Part shown: positions 62,677 to 64,000 of the stretch, piece by piece | How positions within the stretch are numbered: the stretch's first letter is position 1 | Layout of the letters: the number at the start of each line of letters is the position of its first letter | Assembly (NCBI GenBank): GCA_964508655.1 | Contig: CAZDUO010000001.1 | Location: 1-64,000 of the forward strand | Origin: VBAS01 sp964508655 | GTDB lineage: Bacteria > Bacteroidota > Bacteroidia > Chitinophagales > Chitinophagaceae | Direction of reading: 5' to 3' | Length of the DNA stretch: 64,000 bases | Position numbers and translations under genes: made by a program | The notes under the pieces: model-generated | Databases searched by the model: none | Told to the model about the DNA's origin: nothing | Seen by the model: only the letters and a program-made list of their open reading frames with translations

Positions 62677-63273
62677 TTAACCCAAATCAGAACTGATGAG
62701 CTTCAGAAACTCACTCCGGGTGCTGTTTTTATGAAACTCCCCGTCGAAAGCCGAGGTAGTGGTGACTGAGTTTTGTTTCTGTACACCCCGCATCATCATG
62801 CACAGGTGCTGCGCTTCGATGACTACAGCCACTCCCAGCGGGTTCAGTGTTTCCTTAATGGCATCCCTTATTTGTACGGTAAGCCGCTCCTGCACCTGCA
62901 GGCGGCGGGCAAACACATCCACCACCCGGGCAATCTTACTCAGCCCCGTAATCCACCCGTTAGGAATATAGGCCACATGCGCCTTGCCTATAAAGGGCAG
63001 CATGTGATGTTCGCACATGCTGTAAATTTCAATGTCCTTTACTACTATCATCTCACTCACTTCCTCATGAAATTTTGCAGCATTAATGATGGCCTTTGCA
63101 TCCATATGATATCCCTGCGTAAGGTACTGCATGGCTTTGGCCATCCGCTCAGGCGTTCGTTTCAATCCTTCACGATGCGGGTCTTCGCCCAGCAAACCCA
63201 GTATTTCCGCATAACTTTGAATCAAACCACTGGTTATGTGGTCTGAATACTGTTCTGTTTTTTTATATGCCAT
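62677..63273 (-). CDS. folE: GTP cyclohydrolase I
   Basis: 198 aa. It converts GTP to dihydroneopterin triphosphate, the entry to folate, queuosine and (in some organisms) tetrahydrobiopterin. Zn ligands are Cys and His in MCEHHMLPFIGKAHVAY (about 87-103) and the late Cys in EAQHLCMMMRGV (about 158). REGLKRTPERMAKA and QERLTVQIRDAI fit the family. With queE and the PTPS/QueD-like gene it can form a 7-deazaguanine route. Confidence 0.97.
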   Translation of the reverse strand: MAYKKTEQYSDHITSGLIQSYAEILGLLGEDPHREGLKRTPERMAKAMQYLTQGYHMDAKAIINAAKFHEEVSEMIVVKDIEIYSMCEHHMLPFIGKAHVAYIPNGWITGLSKIARVVDVFARRLQVQERLTVQIRDAIKETLNPLGVAVVIEAQHLCMMMRGVQKQNSVTTTSAFDGEFHKNSTRSEFLKLISSDLG

Positions 63274-63298
63274 AATGATTGAAAATTACAAATAACTA

Positions 63299-63316
63299 TC
63301 CCGATAGCTATCGGGA
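63299..63316. repeat. Perfect 18-bp palindrome
   Basis: TCCCGATAGCTATCGGGA, self-complementary with no loop, 26 nt upstream of the folE start. It could be a dimeric-protein operator or a dispersed repeat; sequence alone does not decide. Confidence 0.7.
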
Positions 63317-63373
63317 CAAATTCCAATAAATAAAATTCGATGATTCAGAAATTATACCGACGCATGCGGCTGC

Positions 63374-63414
63374 CATCTCCGACAGAGTCTGATGTCAAAG
63401 TCGTCAGACCCGAC
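63374..63414 (-). repeat. Dispersed GTCTGACGACT repeat, copy B
   Basis: On the minus strand it begins GTCGGGTCTGACGACTTTGA and continues to ATCAGACTCTGTCGGAGATG. It aligns with 31075-31119, with a 4-nt gap and a few substitutions, in opposite orientation. Confidence 0.75.
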
Positions 63415-63440
63415 ATTCGCCCTTAGCAGATCTGCGTAAT

Positions 63441-63500
63441 TCATCACTCATCACTCATCACTCATCACTCATTACTCATTACTCATTACTTACCACTCAC
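63441..63500. repeat. CATCACTCA tandem repeat overlapping a stop codon
   Basis: ATCACTC or ATTACTC units of about 8 bp repeat seven or more times. The last unit on the right contributes the TGA stop codon (63497-63499) of the PTPS/QueD-like gene. Confidence 0.75.
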
Positions 63501-63910
63501 CCCGGGTACTCCACAAAATTCCTCGGCGTTTCATACAGTCTTACCTGTAATTCTTTCTTTTCGTCAATATGCGGCCGCAGCAAATCATAAATAACCATGG
63601 CTATATTTTCGGCAGTCGGGTTCAGGGTTTTAAATTCTGCCGTATCCAGGTTCAGGTTTTTATGATCAAAGCGGTCAACAATTTTTTCTTTCACCAGGTC
63701 ACTGAGCTCCTTAATATCCATCACATATCCTGTTTCATCATCAGGCACGCCGGTTACTTTTACCACCAGCTCATAGTTATGACCATGGTAATTAGGCAGG
63801 GCGCATTTGCCAAACACCCGGCTGTTTTTTTCATCATCCCACTGCGGGTTGTACAGGCGGTGCGCTGCATTGAACTGCTCTTTTCTGAATATGGCCACTT
63901 TTTTATTCAT
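63497..63910 (-). CDS. 6-pyruvoyl-tetrahydropterin synthase / 6-carboxytetrahydropterin synthase (PTPS/QueD) family
   Basis: 137 aa. The active-site cysteine segment is GKCALPNYHGHNYEL, with Cys and HGH separated by five residues (Cys-x5-HGH), the spacing of mammalian PTPS; canonical QueD has three. Other features: early Zn-His in FNAAHRL, the DHKNLNLD catalytic Asp-His, and the Glu in LYETPRNFVEYPG. It could make 6-carboxytetrahydropterin for queuosine (partner of QueE and FolE here) or 6-pyruvoyl-tetrahydropterin. Context favours the former, the motif spacing the latter. The stop codon belongs to a tandem repeat. Confidence 0.88.
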   Translation of the reverse strand: MNKKVAIFRKEQFNAAHRLYNPQWDDEKNSRVFGKCALPNYHGHNYELVVKVTGVPDDETGYVMDIKELSDLVKEKIVDRFDHKNLNLDTAEFKTLNPTAENIAMVIYDLLRPHIDEKKELQVRLYETPRNFVEYPG

Positions 63911-64000
63911 GCTTCAGTCAAAGTATGTCTTACAATTTACGAAGTTGGATTTCTTCCGGCATTCTGCCGGTCAGGCAATTGACAACCGGATGAGGTTTAC
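63911..64000. other. Window end, no gene seen
   Basis: 90 bp with no open frame I would call. A short CCGGCATTCTGCCGG hairpin lies at about 63957-63971. Confidence 0.4.

Overview
The window comes from a member of the Bacteroidota, most likely the Chitinophagia (Chitinophagaceae-like). This is inferred from the gene families: type IX secretion (T9SS) components and cargo (SprA/Sov, a PorP/SprF-like protein, a PorE-like TPR/propeller/OmpA protein, gliding-motility-type and type A C-terminal sorting domains), a SusC/SusD pair, a fused alpha/beta 2-oxo acid dehydrogenase E1, a DUF4105 protein, GxxExxY and S23-type four-helix-bundle genes. Promoters of the Bacteroidota type (-7 box TAnnTTTG) agree. 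A run of ten N inside one gene shows this is a draft or metagenome assembly. No species can be named from the sequence.

Layout. 1-4.8 kb: a tRNA-Met, then a large repeat adhesin with a gliding-type C-terminal domain and its PorP/SprF-like partner. 4.8-11.7 kb: fused E1 dehydrogenase, a fumarylacetoacetate-hydrolase-fold protein, and a three-gene operon (HD hydrolase, membrane transporter with HEAT repeats, cyclic-nucleotide-binding protein). 11.8-16.1 kb: housekeeping genes pth, rplY and prs, a small membrane protein, radC, a four-helix-bundle gene inside an inverted repeat, and a DUF3467 gene. 16.2-25 kb: SusC/SusD/DUF1735-like uptake locus, then two outer-membrane barrel genes, one with a ComEA-like helix-hairpin-helix head. 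25-35.8 kb: folD, queE, a PorE-like gene, dprA, guaB, several secreted or membrane proteins and an alpha/beta hydrolase. 35.8-41.3 kb: two tandem paralogous giant PKD/gliding-CTD proteins. 41.4-51.3 kb: a short-chain dehydrogenase, a GxxExxY element and sprA-ruvA. 51.6-64 kb: fabH, a DinB-like protein, a Cys/Met PLP enzyme, a serine hydrolase plus a D-aminoacylase-like amidohydrolase, GNAT and methyltransferase genes, a T9SS-exported M43-like metalloprotease, fabD, folE and a PTPS/QueD-like gene.

How the genes connect. Several encode parts or clients of T9SS: SprA is the translocon, the PorE-like protein a peptidoglycan anchor, the PorP/SprF-like protein a partner of the neighbouring adhesin, and at least four proteins carry export signals. 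FolE, the PTPS/QueD-like enzyme and QueE together could supply 7-carboxy-7-deazaguanine for queuosine; FolD serves folate one-carbon metabolism. FabD and FabH start fatty acid synthesis.

The most unusual content is repetitive DNA. A G/C-rich palindrome (core CCCC-TAAA-GGGG) recurs at least six times, mostly at gene ends; in one gene its centre is the stop codon and in another it lies in frame within the coding region. Degenerate short-period repeats (7-9 bp) fill many intergenic gaps and reach into queE, dprA, an alpha/beta hydrolase and the PorE-like gene, supplying start codons, stop codons or linkers. Two small-protein genes (four-helix bundle, GxxExxY) sit inside inverted repeats like mobile intervening sequences. 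One secreted-protein gene has a TGA in its apparent signal peptide. No phage, transposase, CRISPR array or rRNA was seen.
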